In this document: one piece after another, positions 7,062 through 14,626 of the stretch
How positions within the stretch are numbered: position 1 is the stretch's first letter
Layout: every line of letters begins with the position of its first letter
From: an uncultured bacterium
GTDB taxonomy: Bacteria; Bacteroidota; Bacteroidia; Bacteroidales; Muribaculaceae
Length of the DNA stretch: 62,441 bases
Reading direction: 5' to 3'
NCBI GenBank assembly: GCA_905214735.1
Contig: CAJMNI010000011.1
Coordinates: forward strand, 1 to 62,441
The notes under the pieces: model-generated
What the model was told of the DNA's origin: nothing
The model's database searches: none
Seen by the model: only the letters and a program-made list of their open reading frames with translations
Position numbers and translations under genes: made by a program

Positions 7062-9467
7062 TTAGAATTCGCAGGAGAGACGCACGTTGAATTGACGCCG
7101 CGTCAGATAATTCGGCACGCCATATTGGATACCGTTGACATCCGTAACCCAATAATATGAACTTACGTTGGCGATGTCAAGCAGGTTGAAGACGTCGAGG
7201 CCAAGAGTGAGGCTCTTGAAATGGCGCAAAAATCCTCGGGGCTTGGATGTGTCGGAGGGTGCGCCGACAAACTGGTAGCTCAGGCCGATGTCGACACGTT
7301 TATATGCCGGGGCGCGGAAATAGGTGACCGTGCGCGACGTGTGGGGAGGCACCATCGTGAGTCCGTCGGAAATGACGCCGCTCAGGCTGAATTTCAGCTT
7401 GGGAAATTTCGGGAAGTAGTCGGTGAAGAAGAGAGATACCGAATAACGCTGGTCGCTGGGAAGAGGCACTTTTTTACCGTCGAGGGTCTGCTGCGTTTTC
7501 ATCAGAGAGAAACTGATCCAGGAATCGCTTCCCTCCACAAACTGTCCGAACAGTTTCAGGTCAAGACCCATGGCATATCCTTTGGAGTCGTTGACGCCCG
7601 AATACTGGATCTTGAGATTGTCGTATTCGTAAGATATGAGGTTTGCGAGGTTCTTGTAGTAGATTTCTCCGGTCAGTTTGAACGGGCGGTTCATTGCGCG
7701 GAAGGTGAAGTCGGTGCCGAGAATTAGCTGGATGCTTCGCGGAGACTTGATGTCTTTGTTAAGCACTATCGACTGGTTGCCATAGCCGTCGACAGCCGTT
7801 TCGCGATACTCCTTATAGAACGGCGACTGATAGTAAAGGCCTGCTGCAATGCGGTAATACCAGTTGGGATGGCTCACCGGATTGAACGAGAAGTTCACGC
7901 GCGGAGAAACGAGGAATTCCTTGTTAAACTGATTGTAAGAGAACCTTATGCCGCCGTTGAGGGTCATGTAGGCGAAGTTATTGCTCAGATAGACGGCATC
8001 TTCAATAAATCCGTAAAAGCGGTTGTTCTTGATGTCGTGTTTTGAGGAGAGGTTGTAGACCAGATGCACTCCGTCGGGAACGGTTGGCAGCGAATAACCT
8101 GCCGAATCACGCCATTCCCACTCTTTTGTGCGGTCGCGGAAGGCCTCGTGCCGGTATCCTACACCGTAGGAAAAATTGTTGGCGCGATATTTCGTGGTTC
8201 CAGTCAGCGACAATTGCAATGAGGAGGATTTTAGCCTATTGCGTGAATGCTCCATATATTTGCCGACGCCAAGTTCGCCGCCGATTCCTTCGGCGCCGCT
8301 CGTGCCGGCCTTGTCGAGCCAATATTCTCCCGATATGTCGTAGGTGACGAGTTCGTTGGAGAGAAATCCGGCTGCGTTGAGTGCGAAGCTTGTGGCGCGG
8401 TTGTGACGGTAGATCACCTGCGCCGAACCGAGATAGGTCTCGAACATATCCTTCTCCTTGCCGTCGAAATAGACTTTGAAACTTTTGGCATCTTGCGATG
8501 TGCCGAAGGTGGTTTCGCGATCCTGAGGCTTGAAGTTGAAATGATTGAGCGAGATGTTTCCGAGCACGTTGACTGTCCAGTGGTCGTTGGGCTTATAGCT
8601 CATGTTGGTCTGGAAGTCGAAATAGAGAGGATCATACTCTCCTTTCGTGTCTTGAGTTGAAAGAAGTGAATTGTTTTTCTTCAGTCGCGCTCCGGATATC
8701 TGGGAAAATTTGCCAGAGTTGGAGCCGATGGTGAGCGAACCTCCCATTAGCGAGAGGTCGACTGCCCCCTCAAAACTTTCGGGCTCACGATAGGTTATGT
8801 CGAGCGCCGAAGACATCTTGTCGGAATAACGGGCAGGAAAACCGCCGGATGAGAATTTCAGGTTACCGACCATATTGGGGTTGATGATGGAGAGTCCCTC
8901 CTGCTGACCGCTGCGAACGAGCTGCGGACGATAAATTTCAACGCCGTTGATGTAGACCGAATTCTCGTCAAACGAACCGCCCCTCACTGAATATTGCGAA
9001 CTCATCTCATTGTTGGAGTTCACGCCCGGCATGGTGGTGATCATAGCCTCCACGCTTCCGCCGGATACGTCAGGCGAGAGCTTGAAGCTTTCAGTGTCGA
9101 ATGTCTGCATGCCGTTGGAATTTTGCCGGTATCCTACGACTTCGATTTCCCGAAGGTCGACATCGTTGGGGTATAGTCGGATGTTGAGGGTGAGATCCCC
9201 TTTCGGATTGATAAGCTTATGATGCACGGTCTTGAATCCGATGCAGCTGTAGATCATCTCTACGGTGTCTTTGGCAGCGACTGTAAGAGAATAGTTGCCT
9301 TTGAGGTCGGTGTTGGTGCCGATGGCGGTATTGGCCATGCGCACTGTGGCAAATTCCACAGGTTTGTCCTCGGCATCAACCACTTTCCCGGATATCTTGA
9401 CATTCTCGCTAAGGAGCATTGCCGGGAAGAAGGCAACAGCCATGAATATTATTAAGAGGTTTCTCAT
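7062..9467 (-). CDS. TonB-dependent outer membrane receptor
   Basis: The 801-residue protein starts with a signal peptide (about 1-20), followed by a carboxypeptidase-regulatory-like beta-sandwich (about 23-105, with KISGKVVDAEDKPVEFATV). Next comes a plug domain (about 125-235, including YSVRGGSFDENSVYINGVE), then a beta-barrel that ends in the aromatic residue F (VRLSCEF). It imports an unknown ligand across the outer membrane using TonB energy. It is shorter than SusC proteins (about 1000 residues) and no SusD gene lies beside it, so it is not a standard glycan-uptake pair. The gene stands between two terminators and is probably transcribed alone. Confidence 0.88.
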   Translation of the reverse strand: MRNLLIIFMAVAFFPAMLLSENVKISGKVVDAEDKPVEFATVRMANTAIGTNTDLKGNYSLTVAAKDTVEMIYSCIGFKTVHHKLINPKGDLTLNIRLYPNDVDLREIEVVGYRQNSNGMQTFDTESFKLSPDVSGGSVEAMITTMPGVNSNNEMSSQYSVRGGSFDENSVYINGVEIYRPQLVRSGQQEGLSIINPNMVGNLKFSSGGFPARYSDKMSSALDITYREPESFEGAVDLSLMGGSLTIGSNSGKFSQISGARLKKNNSLLSTQDTKGEYDPLYFDFQTNMSYKPNDHWTVNVLGNISLNHFNFKPQDRETTFGTSQDAKSFKVYFDGKEKDMFETYLGSAQVIYRHNRATSFALNAAGFLSNELVTYDISGEYWLDKAGTSGAEGIGGELGVGKYMEHSRNRLKSSSLQLSLTGTTKYRANNFSYGVGYRHEAFRDRTKEWEWRDSAGYSLPTVPDGVHLVYNLSSKHDIKNNRFYGFIEDAVYLSNNFAYMTLNGGIRFSYNQFNKEFLVSPRVNFSFNPVSHPNWYYRIAAGLYYQSPFYKEYRETAVDGYGNQSIVLNKDIKSPRSIQLILGTDFTFRAMNRPFKLTGEIYYKNLANLISYEYDNLKIQYSGVNDSKGYAMGLDLKLFGQFVEGSDSWISFSLMKTQQTLDGKKVPLPSDQRYSVSLFFTDYFPKFPKLKFSLSGVISDGLTMVPPHTSRTVTYFRAPAYKRVDIGLSYQFVGAPSDTSKPRGFLRHFKSLTLGLDVFNLLDIANVSSYYWVTDVNGIQYGVPNYLTRRQFNVRLSCEF

Positions 9468-9500
9468 TCCTTTTTAACGCATCCTCCCTTTGTTATATTG

Positions 9501-9540
9501 TAAAAAATCCGGGAGCGTTCCGTGTGAGAAACGCTCCCGA
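9501..9540 (-). terminator. Terminator of the OmpP1-like gene
   Basis: CGGGAGCGTT (9510-9519) and AACGCTCCCG (9530-9539) form a perfect 10-bp stem with a 10-nt loop, followed on the minus strand by GATTTTTTAC. Confidence 0.8.
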
Positions 9541-9600
9541 TTAAATTGCAATCCTTTTCTATGACTCCTTATATAGTAGGGATGATGGAAACTGATGTTT

Positions 9601-11313
9601 TCAGAATTTGTATCCGATCGAAAGGGCTATCTGGCTGTTGTTGAATGTCAGTTTAGAATTGGCAGCCGACAACGGCTCTTCGGGATCGGGACTGAAGGGA
9701 TAGTATTCGGCCGTCTGATGCTTATAGACGTATGCAAGATCTGCATAAAATCCATGGCTTCTGTATCCGATTCCGGCCGTGATGTAATTGGTGTCATTGT
9801 CAAGTCGATAGCTTGTTATTGTGCCCGAGGCCGGAATGTTGACCATGTTCTGCTTAACTTTCGAAGTGACAGGAGAACTGGTGTAGTTGTAACCGAGACG
9901 GATAGAGAACTGCGGAATTACGCGATATTCGGCTCCGATGCGGAATGTGCTCGTGTTCTTGTAGATTTCGCGGATCATGCTGTTGGTATAAGCAATCGGA
10001 TCGTTGTCATAGCTTCCTTCGAATGATGGCGATTTCTTGGCAGGAGCGCCCCACCACACCCAATCATCGTCGTACCAGGGATCCCAGGGATCATAATAAT
10101 CGTCGTACGACGGATTGCGATATTTCATGTGCTTATAGCAGTTCCATTCATAGTCGGCCGAGATGATAAGCTTGTTTCCGATCACTCCGGCAGCGCTCGC
10201 TATGATTTTCCAGGGCGACGCGAAGTCAATGTCGTTTTCCGAAGGGTCGCCGTAGTTGGTTTCTGCTGACCCTCTTCCGTTTCTGAAGGGATAATCGAAA
10301 TCGACGCGTTCGCAATAGAATCTTTCGGTAAGGTTATAATATGTCGGAGTGTGGAATGCGAATCCGAGGCGGAGTTCCTGAATAGGTTTCACAATGACGC
10401 CAAGCTGGTAGTTGAAGCCGGTGCCGTATACCTTATAAAGATCGCGAAGACGCCAGTTGGAATCCATCTGGTCTACTCTCTCGGTGTCTGGATTGTAGAC
10501 GTAAGCATCCTGGAGGCTTTCTTCCCATGTGCTCGACACGCGATAGTCCATATTGACAATGTCGAAATTCATGCCCCAGTAAACGATGTCGTTGATGTTT
10601 CCTCCGACTGCGATGTTGTATTCGTCGACATAACCTTTTTCATTTACGCTGAAAGCGCCCGAACCGGATGTGCCGTTGCCAAACTGGCCGTACCACCATG
10701 GTTTGTCGGGATTCCCTTCGGGATCGATCAGATATGATTCGTAACCGAGCACCGTGATCCAGGGAACATTGCTCCCATAGCCGTAGGGATCGTAGGAATC
10801 GGTGGCAACAACATCTTTCTGGGTAAGCTGGTAATTGTTGGCAATGCCGGCGATATAATTGCTTAGCGAGATGGGAAGATTTGGAATGCCTCCGCGATAT
10901 TTGCGGTTGAACGATACGGCCCTGTTATAGGTGAATCCGAGATTCACGTAGGGAACTGTTTTGCTGTTTAACGAAATGGCAGCGACTCCGCCGATATTGT
11001 TGAGGTTGAAGAATGTCTGGTTTTTGACATCGGAAAAGTCGCGACCCGAAGACTTGGCTTCATTGGCTTGAAGGTCGAGGGTAAATCCGATTTCGTTGCT
11101 TCTGTAAACGCCGATACCGGCCGGATTTTGCGACAATGACGAAAGATCGCCTCCGAGGGCGCCGAACGCGCCGCCCATCGACATGAATCTTGCCGTGCCT
11201 CTCAAATCTTGTTGGGAAATCTGATAGGCGTCGATGGCGCTCTGAGCCGAGGCCATTCCCGGAATGGCGGCCAAAGCGGCGCTTGCAATCATTATTCTAT
11301 GTATTCTCTTCAT
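9601..11313 (-). CDS. Outer membrane beta-barrel of the OmpP1/FadL type
   Basis: The 570-residue protein begins with a clear signal peptide (cleavage after MASA, about residue 23). The mature N-terminus contains ARFMSMGGAFGALGGDLSSL and SQNPAGIGVY, the hallmark of the Bacteroidetes OmpP1/FadL/TodX family, whose FadL relatives take up hydrophobic compounds. The rest alternates aromatic and polar residues as in a barrel and ends IALSIGYKF with a terminal aromatic residue. An Asp/Trp/Pro/Tyr-rich loop near residues 405-425 (YYDPWDPWYDDDWVWWG) is unusual and probably extracellular. The substrate is not predictable. The gene is monocistronic between two terminators. Confidence 0.82.
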   Translation of the reverse strand: MKRIHRIMIASAALAAIPGMASAQSAIDAYQISQQDLRGTARFMSMGGAFGALGGDLSSLSQNPAGIGVYRSNEIGFTLDLQANEAKSSGRDFSDVKNQTFFNLNNIGGVAAISLNSKTVPYVNLGFTYNRAVSFNRKYRGGIPNLPISLSNYIAGIANNYQLTQKDVVATDSYDPYGYGSNVPWITVLGYESYLIDPEGNPDKPWWYGQFGNGTSGSGAFSVNEKGYVDEYNIAVGGNINDIVYWGMNFDIVNMDYRVSSTWEESLQDAYVYNPDTERVDQMDSNWRLRDLYKVYGTGFNYQLGVIVKPIQELRLGFAFHTPTYYNLTERFYCERVDFDYPFRNGRGSAETNYGDPSENDIDFASPWKIIASAAGVIGNKLIISADYEWNCYKHMKYRNPSYDDYYDPWDPWYDDDWVWWGAPAKKSPSFEGSYDNDPIAYTNSMIREIYKNTSTFRIGAEYRVIPQFSIRLGYNYTSSPVTSKVKQNMVNIPASGTITSYRLDNDTNYITAGIGYRSHGFYADLAYVYKHQTAEYYPFSPDPEEPLSAANSKLTFNNSQIALSIGYKF

Positions 11314-11419
11314 ATTGCAATATGTTTATTATACGATAGTTACAGTTTATTAAGCCGGATTTGAATTGAGCGTGATTACATTTTGGCACCTGACCGCCTC
11401 AACAAACCTTTTGCCTTAT

Positions 11420-11461
11420 AAACAAATAATTGCGGGGATGTTGCGTATCATCCCCACAATT
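11420..11461 (-). terminator. Terminator of the repeat-protein gene
   Basis: AATTGCGGGGATG (11428-11440) pairs with CATCCCCACAATT (11449-11461) with one mismatch. It is followed on the minus strand by the T-rich ATTATTTGTTTAT and lies just after the stop codon at 11484. Confidence 0.7.
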
Positions 11462-11483
11462 TTATCCATTTTCAAAGTTTGCT

Positions 11484-12992
11484 TTATCTGCGACGGCCGC
11501 CTCCGCCACCTCCACGATGTCCGCCCGACATTCCGCTTCCGCGAGAATTATAGCTGCGTCCGCTGTTGTAGCTGCTTCCACGGTTGCTGTTATAGCTGCG
11601 GTTGGAGTTCGAATTGTAGCTACGGTTTGAGTTCGAATTGTAACTGCGATTGGAATTCGAGTTGTAGCTGCGATTCGAGTTTGAGTTGTAGCTGCGGTTC
11701 GAGTTCGAGTTGTAACTGCGGTTTGAGTTCGAGTTGTAACTGCGGTTTGAGTTCGAGTTGTAACTGCGGTTTGAGTTCGAGTTATAATTGCGATTGGTGT
11801 TGGAGTTCCGGTTGCTGTTATAGCTGCGGGTTTCGGTCGTGTTCGAATTGCTGTTCATTCTCTCCACACGAGTAGCCTCCTGACCTGTTACACCTACCCG
11901 ATTATTATTCTTCAGCACGGGAGTGCCGGTTGTGGCATTGCCGTTGCGTGTCGGTTCGACTTGCGTAGTTCCGCTGACGCCGCTAACACCGGAAACACCG
12001 TTCACTCTCTCTGCGCTGACAGCGGCTGAAGAGGAGACTGAATGGTTGTTATGTTTCAGTGTCGGACGAGTCTGAACGCCGGTTCCTACACCCTGAGTGA
12101 CTCCGCTGGATATATGACCGGATGATACAAGCTTGCCGGAGGCGGAAATCTGTCCGCGGTTGGAAGTCGTAGCATTCGGATTGCGCTGGGGCGCGCCGGT
12201 ATTGGAACCGGGACGGCTGTTGCTCCCTGCCGTATAACTCGGACGTCGGTTGGAAGTGCCGCCTGCGTAGTTATAGCCGGGGCGGGTGTTGTCGTGGCGG
12301 CCATTGGCATAGCCGGGACGGGTGTTGTGCGACCATCCGGGGCGCGGTCCTACAGGACGGTGACCGCCGGGTCGGTAATCGGCGTAATAGGGTCTTCCGG
12401 GTCTGTAAGCGGGTCCCCAGGGATAATAGCCGGGTCCGTAACCCCATCCCCATGCGGGTCCCCAGGTCCAGGAGGGTCCCCAGTCCCATGCCCATGTCGG
12501 ACCCCATGTCCACGACGGACCAAGGCACCATGACCATGTGAAACTCGGTCCCCATGTCCAGGAATATCTCCATGACGTCGGATACCAGTAGGGATTATAT
12601 GAATATACCGGGACGAACGTCGGATAACCGTTGTCGATGACAATTTCAACATTGCCGTAGCTGTTGTTGAGTATGTCGCCGAGCACATCGGAATTGTCGA
12701 TCACGATGGTCGGGTTGTAATATTTCTGGATTTGCGAGGTGTAGACGAAATCCTCTCCGGCCTGGGCTGTGGCGCCGATAGTGTCGACCGGCGAGGAGTA
12801 ATATGTCTCTCCCCTCCTGTTGTAGGTGTCGACATCGACATTGCTGAAGTCGGATATATAGGCCGACTCGCGCTGCGATTTCTGTGACGTCGTGCTTTTT
12901 TTCGGATTGTAATATATATCGTCATACTCCTGGGCACGAAGAACAGGAACTGCAATCATTGCAAGCGTGATTCCTAATAATACTCTTCTCAT
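11484..12992 (-). CDS. Secreted Trp/Gly- and Asn/Ser/Tyr-rich repeat protein
   Basis: I do not recognise a family. The 502-residue protein has a signal peptide (cleaved near residue 20) and a short ordered-looking region up to about 135 (VDTIGATAQAGEDFVYTSQI). Next comes a Trp-Gly-Pro array (about 140-200, repeated WTWGP units), then a Pro/Gly/Arg/Tyr segment and a Thr/Val region (about 290-370). Last are eight copies of NSNSNRSY (about 403-467) and a tail of Gly and Arg (GGGGGGRRR). This composition suggests an extended, low-complexity surface or matrix protein, perhaps adhesive or structural. No catalytic motif or sortase or T9SS C-terminal signal is evident. It is probably monocistronic. 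Confidence 0.75.
   Translation of the reverse strand: MRRVLLGITLAMIAVPVLRAQEYDDIYYNPKKSTTSQKSQRESAYISDFSNVDVDTYNRRGETYYSSPVDTIGATAQAGEDFVYTSQIQKYYNPTIVIDNSDVLGDILNNSYGNVEIVIDNGYPTFVPVYSYNPYWYPTSWRYSWTWGPSFTWSWCLGPSWTWGPTWAWDWGPSWTWGPAWGWGYGPGYYPWGPAYRPGRPYYADYRPGGHRPVGPRPGWSHNTRPGYANGRHDNTRPGYNYAGGTSNRRPSYTAGSNSRPGSNTGAPQRNPNATTSNRGQISASGKLVSSGHISSGVTQGVGTGVQTRPTLKHNNHSVSSSAAVSAERVNGVSGVSGVSGTTQVEPTRNGNATTGTPVLKNNNRVGVTGQEATRVERMNSNSNTTETRSYNSNRNSNTNRNYNSNSNRSYNSNSNRSYNSNSNRSYNSNSNRSYNSNSNRSYNSNSNRSYNSNSNRSYNSNSNRSYNSNRGSSYNSGRSYNSRGSGMSGGHRGGGGGGRRR
11593..11784. repeat. 24-bp tandem repeat, eight units
   Basis: Eight head-to-tail 24-bp units, each reading close to TAACTGCGGTTTGAGTTCGA plus four bases, lie inside the repeat-protein gene and encode NSNSNRSY on the minus strand. 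The units at 11713-11784 are nearly identical while those at 11593-11688 differ mostly at third positions, so the left copies look older. A degenerate ninth unit follows. The in-frame 24-bp period allows length change without frameshift. Confidence 0.9.
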
Positions 12993-13215
12993 TGCTCTAT
13001 GGTTTTAATCGTTATCGAGAGAAGGATGCAGGCATAAATCGAGCGATCCTTATCTTTTTATTAATCTTAGACAAGAATTTGATTATCTTGTTTAATCAAA
13101 TCTTTCTCTTTTGCTCTGTTTTGCTCACAAATTTACGAAATTTAGCCGAATTTGTATAATCTGACAACAAATTCCCACCCCTTTTAGCAATTTTTCACCA
13201 TTCCAACACTTCCTG

Positions 13216-14028
13216 TTAAAACTTGAGGTAGAAGTTTTTGCAGAGGGAGCGGTGGCCGGTTGTTGGCATTCCGGGTGTTTCTTCGAGGATCAGCGTGCTT
13301 CTTGAGGTCTGCTTGGCGGCGACGGAACTTCGATTTTCCTTAAGTCCATCCGTCGAATCAGTTAATGCGAATTCCATCAGGGAACGTTTAACCGGCGCAT
13401 TTGGATGCCCTTTCACGTCGGTGCGCCGGAGCAAGACGTATCCTATCTCATTAGCGTAAGATTCAAGCGTTTCGGCCTGGCTGAAAGGTAATACGAGTGC
13501 AATTCTACCGGATGGCGAAAGATTTTCCTTACAAACCCTCAAAAGTTGCGAAGGGGAAAGATCCGCCTGATGGCGGGCAAGCATCCTTGCTCCTTGCGGA
13601 TCGGCAACACCGTCGTCGAAATATGGCGGATTGGAAACAATAAGGTCATATTTTTCATCGCCTAAATTTCTGAAATCAGTTTCCAGCGCCGTCATAGAAT
13701 CCGACCATGGAGAGTTCGCAAAATTTTCATTAGCTTCCTTCACAGAAGGCGAATCAATATCAATGGCCGTAACCGAGAAGTCTGACTTTGCCGAAAGAAT
13801 CCGAGCCGGATCATCATTCTTTTCACGATCAACAGTTTTCTGACGAATCTCATCATCAATGCGCTGGGCAAGCATCAGGGCGATGACGCCGCAACCGGTG
13901 CCGACATCAAGAACCTTGCGACAATCCGCGATATTGGTCCAGGCACCGAGCAGAACAGCATCCACCCCGATTTTCATCGACGATTTTGAATGACTGCAAT
14001 CAAATTTCTTGAAACGGAATATTTTCAT
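13216..14028 (-). CDS. trmN: tRNA1(Val) adenine-37 N6-methyltransferase
   Basis: TrmN6 (YfiC) methylates N6 of adenine 37 in one valine tRNA. The 270-residue protein starts MKIFRFKKFDCSHSKSSMKI, has a SAM-binding loop (VLDVGTGCGVIALMLAQR, about residues 40-57) and the N6-adenine methylase motif NPPYFDDG near residue 130, which is diagnostic. It carries a stretch with lower similarity (DEIRQKTVDREKNDDPARIL, about 60-80) compared with the shorter E. coli form. It is transcribed towards the repeat-protein gene; a -7 word (minus-strand TAATTTTG at 14054-14061) is present without a clear -33. The 441-bp palindromic element begins 86 bp upstream. Confidence 0.85.
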   Translation of the reverse strand: MKIFRFKKFDCSHSKSSMKIGVDAVLLGAWTNIADCRKVLDVGTGCGVIALMLAQRIDDEIRQKTVDREKNDDPARILSAKSDFSVTAIDIDSPSVKEANENFANSPWSDSMTALETDFRNLGDEKYDLIVSNPPYFDDGVADPQGARMLARHQADLSPSQLLRVCKENLSPSGRIALVLPFSQAETLESYANEIGYVLLRRTDVKGHPNAPVKRSLMEFALTDSTDGLKENRSSVAAKQTSRSTLILEETPGMPTTGHRSLCKNFYLKF

Positions 14029-14113
14029 AGCTCGGAAAAATTCTGTAATTTTGCAAAATTAGAAAAAAATCCGCAAATTCATCTGCATAATCCTTTGTAA
14101 TCGGTTCGAACCA

Positions 14114-14554
14114 TAGACCTTGTGTCACAAAAAATGTTGACGCTGGGGTCGCATCCTTGGAGCGGATTTGGTCACTTGCTGAAAGGAGCATACCTACGTA
14201 TGTGACTGCAAGCAAGGGGCCAAAGGCGCCCAAGGATGCGAAGCAAAGCAAAATCTTCGCAACTATAGCCTCAGTGACGTGTCAGAAGGCCTTTACAAAG
14301 TGTAAATAATAATTTTAATTGTTTCACAGAATGTTGAGATTTATGCAAACATATGCTAAATCAAATTTCTGGCCTCGGCCGCATTCCGGCGCTTTTCGCC
14401 GAGATTTGCGATGTCGTATTAATTTTTCAGAGGAACTCGCGAGCCCTTCGGGGTTCGTCGGTTGCATAGTAAAGCTATGCGCCCTCCTCAACTCGCGAAA
14501 ATCGCTCGAAATGCGGCCGCCCGAGCGTTAACATTTTTTGTGACACAAGGTCTA
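14114..14554. mobile_element. MITE-like element with 30-bp terminal inverted repeats
   Basis: The 30 bases at 14114-14143 are the reverse complement of 14525-14554 with one mismatch; the shared word includes GACCTTGTGTCACAAAAAAT. Both ends abut TA, as expected for elements that duplicate TA on insertion (IS630/Tc1-like). Inside are two large imperfect hairpins. The left one (about 14148-14249) pairs CGCATCCTTGG with CCAAGGATGCG and has the apex CATAC-CTAC-GTATG. The right one (about 14370-14525) pairs GGCCGCATT with AATGCGGCC and has the apex GCATAG-TAAAG-CTATGC. No coding frame of its own is seen. The right end lies 72 bp before lon. It could be a non-autonomous transposable element or a larger structured repeat family. 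Confidence 0.7.
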
Positions 14555-14626
14555 GATATAGGCCGGTTGAAATGCATTTCACAACCTGCTCTATTTCAGA
14601 TTGGTTTTATTCAATATATACGTCTT

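Noticed and set aside
11382..11398. TTGGCACC word like a sigma-54 -24 box
   Set aside because: No TTGC-like -12 at the required distance and it does not point to a gene start.
11593..11784. Possible CRISPR array
   Set aside because: The 24-bp units are contiguous with no spacers and are in frame within a coding region.
11366..11875. Cys-rich plus-strand repeat frame
   Set aside because: It is the 24-bp repeat read on the opposite strand; the minus-strand protein has a signal peptide and spans the region.
14103..14112. GGTTCGAACC resembling a tRNA T-arm
   Set aside because: No acceptor stem, anticodon arm or variable loop fits around it; it is a short palindrome.
14462..14626. N-terminal extension of Lon by 55 residues
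   Set aside because: The extra codons run through the right inverted repeat and are not Lon-like; ATG at 14627 gives the normal start.
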